Source: JAEUIG01 sp046349775
Lineage (GTDB): Bacteria; Planctomycetota; Planctomycetia; Planctomycetales; Planctomycetaceae
Assembly: GCA_046349775.1 (NCBI GenBank)
Contig: JAXMBS010000031.1
Location: forward strand, 1-64,000
Direction of reading: 5' to 3'
DNA length: 64,000 nucleotides
Position numbers and translations under genes: made by a program. The notes under the pieces were generated by a model. It saw only the letters and a list, made by a program, of their open reading frames with translations, made no database searches and was not told the DNA's origin. Position 1 is the first letter of the stretch, and each line of letters opens with the position of its first letter. Below are positions 61,509-64,000 of this stretch, piece by piece.

Positions 61509-62988
61509 CTATCCGCCTCCCGTCGCCAGTTCGACGAGCGTCCGCACCATCGTCCCCGTCCCGCCCCCTTCGATGTGCGGCTTGCCGTTTTCCACAAACG
61601 CCGGACCGGCGATGTCGAGGTGGACCCACGGTTTGCCGCTGACAAACTTTTCGAGGAACTTCGCGGCCGTGATCGCGCCGCCCCAGCGGGCGCCGACGTT
61701 CTTGCAGTCGGCGACGTCGCTTTTGAGTTGCTCGTTGAACGAATCGAACATCGGCATTTGCCAGACGTCTTCACCGGCGGTCTTTGCAGCGGAGAGGACG
61801 CGGTCGCACCAGGGCTGGTCGTTGGTGAACACGCCGGCAATGTCTTCGCCGAGCGCGATGACGCACGAGCCGGTCAGCGTGGCGAGGTCGACCAGTTGTG
61901 ACGCGCCGCGATCGACGGCGAAGTCGAGCACGTCCGCCAGGACGAGCCGGCCTTCCGCGTCGGTGTTGAGGATTTCGACCGTGACGCCGCTGCGCGCGGT
62001 CAGGACTTCGCCCAGCTTGTAGGCGTTGCCGCCGGTCATGTTCTCGACAAGGCCGATCGCGCCGAGAATGTTGACCGGCAGCTTGAGCTGCGCGACGGCT
62101 GTCATCGCCGCGAGGACGGCGGCTGCGCCCGACATGTCGCATTTCATCGTCTTCATGCTGTCGGTCGGCTTCAGCGACAGGCCGCCGCTGTCGAACGTCA
62201 CCCCCTTGCCGATCCAGCCGATGGTCTCCGTGGTCGCGGGCGCGCCGCGGTATTCGAGAATGACGACCCGCGGCGGCTTGTCGCTCCCGCGGGCCACGCC
62301 CAGCAGGCAGCCCATCCGCTCGCTGGTGATCTGCCGCTCATCCAGGATGTCGCAGTCGATGCCAAACTGCGCGGCGATCTGCGAGGCCCGCTGCGCAAAC
62401 GTCTCGGGATACATCTCGCCGGGGTGCCGGTTCACCAGCTCGCGGGCCAGATTGACCGCGTCGCCGATGATCGCCCCCCGCGCGACGAGTGTCGCAGCGG
62501 TCGCTGTCTCGACGCCGGACGGAACGACAACGGTCCCGCGCTCGGTTCGAACCGCGCTTCTCAGCGCGGTACGGCCCTGACCCGTTGAGCCGATGACCAG
62601 TGCGAGCGCCCGTCGCTTCAATCGCCGCGACAGGATCCAGATTGCCGCCCGCCGGCGGTACGGCGGCGATGTGTGCGTGCTGTTTGGCAGTGACGCGTCG
62701 GACGGCCGTCATGAGACGGCGATGCACTTGAGCGAGTCAGCTTGTCGGGCGCGCCGGCGGCCGATCAGCAGCAGCCAGCGGTCCGCCGGCGATCGGCCGC
62801 GCACGCTCCAGGGCTTCGCCCGCCGCGCAGTCCAGTCGCCGGCTTCGCGAAGCTGCGTCAGCCGGCCGCCAGGGAGCCGTGTCGAGTGCGTGAAAGGCAT
62901 CGGATTGCTCCGCGCCTTCGACGACGGGCACAATCGGCCAGTCAGCGGCGAGTTGGGAGGGGTTGTCAGTGACGGCGTGCAGTTGCAC
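61509..62988 (-). pseudogene. pepA: Leucyl aminopeptidase (M17), frameshifted in its N-terminal domain
   Basis: A GTG at 62988, with AGGAG 6 nt upstream, begins QLHAVTDNPSQLAADWPIVP. The N-terminal domain then reads in alternating frames (GGRLTQLREAGDWTARRAK, ERARPIAGGPLAAADRP, MTAVRRVTAKQHAHIAAVPP) to about 62640. The catalytic domain downstream (61509-62621) is intact: ELVNRHPGEMYPETFA, the metal/catalytic block IGKGVTFDSGGLSLKP, MKCDMSGAAAVLAAM, ENMTGGNAYKLGEVL, and ILNTDAEGRLVLADVL. It is a manganese/zinc exopeptidase removing N-terminal residues. An N-terminal break would spare the active site. Sequence error is the simpler explanation. Confidence 0.83.
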
Positions 62989-63163
62989 GGGTTACTCCTG
63001 GAATGGCTTCACCGCGGGCTCGCGGAGAACGCAGAGGAAGTTGTTTGGTTAGTCGGAAACACTCAGTTTGTGGAATGGAATTACGGGAGCCACTGGGATC
63101 AACCCCTTGGCTCGTGCATCTGTGCTCTTCTCCGCGAACTCTGTTCTCTGCGGTGAAACTCTG

Positions 63164-63523
63164 CTAATCGGAAGGCGAGTCAGCGGCATTCGTGGGCGTC
63201 GGCGGATCGTCCGGCACACGGACGAAGATGTCGCCGTTGGTGATCTGGACTTCGAACGTGGGGGTGCGCAGGTTGGACTTGGGGGCGTCGACCCACAGCC
63301 CGTCACAGACGCAGAACCGCCAGGCGTGCCAGGGGCAGTAGACGATGTCCCCTTCGAGGTAGCCCTGTGCGAGCGACGCACCCATGTGCGGGCAACTGTC
63401 GAGGAGCGCGCGGTGCTCTCCTTTGACGTTGAAAACGGCAACCAGGCGGTTATTGACCATGTAGGCCCGCCCTTGCCCATCGGGAATGTCACCGACCCGG
63501 GCGACCCGTTCAAACTCGGCCAT
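63164..63523 (-). CDS. Rieske [2Fe-2S] ferredoxin-like protein
   Basis: The 119-residue single Rieske domain shows both ligand pairs, CPHMGA (C44, H46) and CPWHAW (C63, H66), in the soluble NirD/ferredoxin-type arrangement. No anchor or signal sequence is present, so it is cytosolic. It likely carries electrons to an oxygenase or reductase not encoded nearby. A short acidic Pro-rich tail (DDPPTPTNAADSPSD) follows the domain. Confidence 0.92.
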   Translation of the reverse strand: MAEFERVARVGDIPDGQGRAYMVNNRLVAVFNVKGEHRALLDSCPHMGASLAQGYLEGDIVYCPWHAWRFCVCDGLWVDAPKSNLRTPTFEVQITNGDIFVRVPDDPPTPTNAADSPSD

Positions 63524-63687
63524 CAGCGTGTGCTTTCTCCTGCGTGGAGGAATATGCCGGATTGTAGGCGTGTAGGGGGCAGGGTGGGAATTCGTCGCGC
63601 GGCCGCGGCACGTTTTGGTGGACAGCGTGCGGCGGGATCGTCCAGAATGCGGGGCTGTCTTTCCGTAGCGTTCCTGCGAGTCCCGGA

Positions 63688-64000
63688 ATGTCGCAAGCTG
63701 CAGTTCTGCCGAGTCCGAATCCCGCGAAGGTGTTCGCCTTCACGGCCTTGAGCATCGCAGCGGCGATCGGCGGCTTCGTGCTCATCTGCCACTTTGGCCA
63801 GTCGTTGACGGTCGCTCCGGCTGCGACGGAGGCAGCGACGACTACCGCCGCGCAGGCGGCCCCGCACCACCACCCCCTGTTCCATCTGCTGAAGGCATTG
63901 GCGGCGGTGATCATCGTCGGAAGGCTGCTGGGGTGGGTTTTCAAGTACGTCGGCCAGCCGGCTGTTATCGGCGAAGTTGTCGCCGGCATTCTCCTGGGGC
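63688..64000 (+). CDS. CPA2-family cation:proton antiporter (5' part only)
   Basis: The ATG at 63688 opens a frame that continues past the window end (~104 residues present). After one hydrophobic helix (FAFTALSIAAAIGGFVLIC) and an Ala/Thr/His-rich linker, the sequence enters the conserved first Na+/H+-exchanger helices: VIIVGRLLGWVFKYVGQP and AVIGEVVAGILLG. This signature is typical of Kef/CPA2 antiporters, which exchange Na+ or K+ for protons. The extra N-terminal helix and linker are unusual for the family. Confidence 0.8.
   Translation, partial: MSQAAVLPSPNPAKVFAFTALSIAAAIGGFVLICHFGQSLTVAPAATEAATTTAAQAAPHHHPLFHLLKALAAVIIVGRLLGWVFKYVGQPAVIGEVVAGILLG

Overview
The window is GC-rich chromosomal DNA from a planctomycete (phylum Planctomycetota). 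The main evidence is the set of protein families nearly restricted to that group: three DUF1549-type proteins (two with an N-terminal PSD1 cytochrome-c-like domain, two reaching DUF1553), three DUF1501 proteins, a DUF1559/pilin-like protein, a multi-EF-hand protein, and many secreted WD40, TPR and LRR proteins. Housekeeping genes (principal sigma factor, tatC, sppA, lhr, cysE, pepA, threonine synthase) show that this is chromosome rather than a plasmid or phage. No tRNA, rRNA, CRISPR array, transposase or phage gene was seen.

Layout. 1-7.3 kb: the 5' part of a PSD1/DUF1549 gene (minus), a PPK2 polyphosphate kinase, a two-gene cytochrome bd-superfamily oxidase whose first subunit carries a C-terminal c-type heme domain, a TPR lipoprotein and a cupin. 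7.5-14.1 kb: a creatininase-like secreted protein, a DUF1501 protein, a BNR sialidase and a glycosidase-like gene split by one in-frame stop. 14.2-24 kb: a DUF1559 protein facing a planctomycete module of WD40, DUF1549/DUF1553, DUF1501 and EF-hand genes. 24-30 kb: threonine synthase, a small membrane protein, and a GH127-like gene behind a large secreted protein of unknown family. 30-40.5 kb: HtrA-like protease, serine acetyltransferase, an esterase, two coupled TPR genes and a mannonate-dehydratase-like enolase. 40.8-53.3 kb: Lhr helicase, a DDAH-like amidinotransferase, PAP2 phosphatase, SppA, DUF493, TatC and the principal sigma factor. 54-64 kb: a second PSD1 + DUF1501 pair, a second enolase-superfamily enzyme, small proteins, leucyl aminopeptidase, a Rieske protein and the start of a CPA2 antiporter.

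The reading frame is broken in patches. The EF-hand, threonine synthase, GH127, both TPR, second PSD1, second DUF1501 and pepA genes each switch frame repeatedly, yet their protein sequence stays recognisable across the frames. The neighbouring large genes (the 1.56-kilo-residue helicase, sigma factor, SppA) are clean. This pattern fits local indel errors in the assembly at least as well as gene decay, so these genes are given as interrupted.

Several families of short intergenic repeats are present. The most notable are a roughly 101-bp inverted-repeat element inserted in frame inside lhr, three 30-bp-period hairpin repeats upstream of the sigma factor gene, a composite element found twice in opposite orientation, and a class of inverted repeats whose arms are built from degenerate 8-10-nt words that differ from locus to locus.
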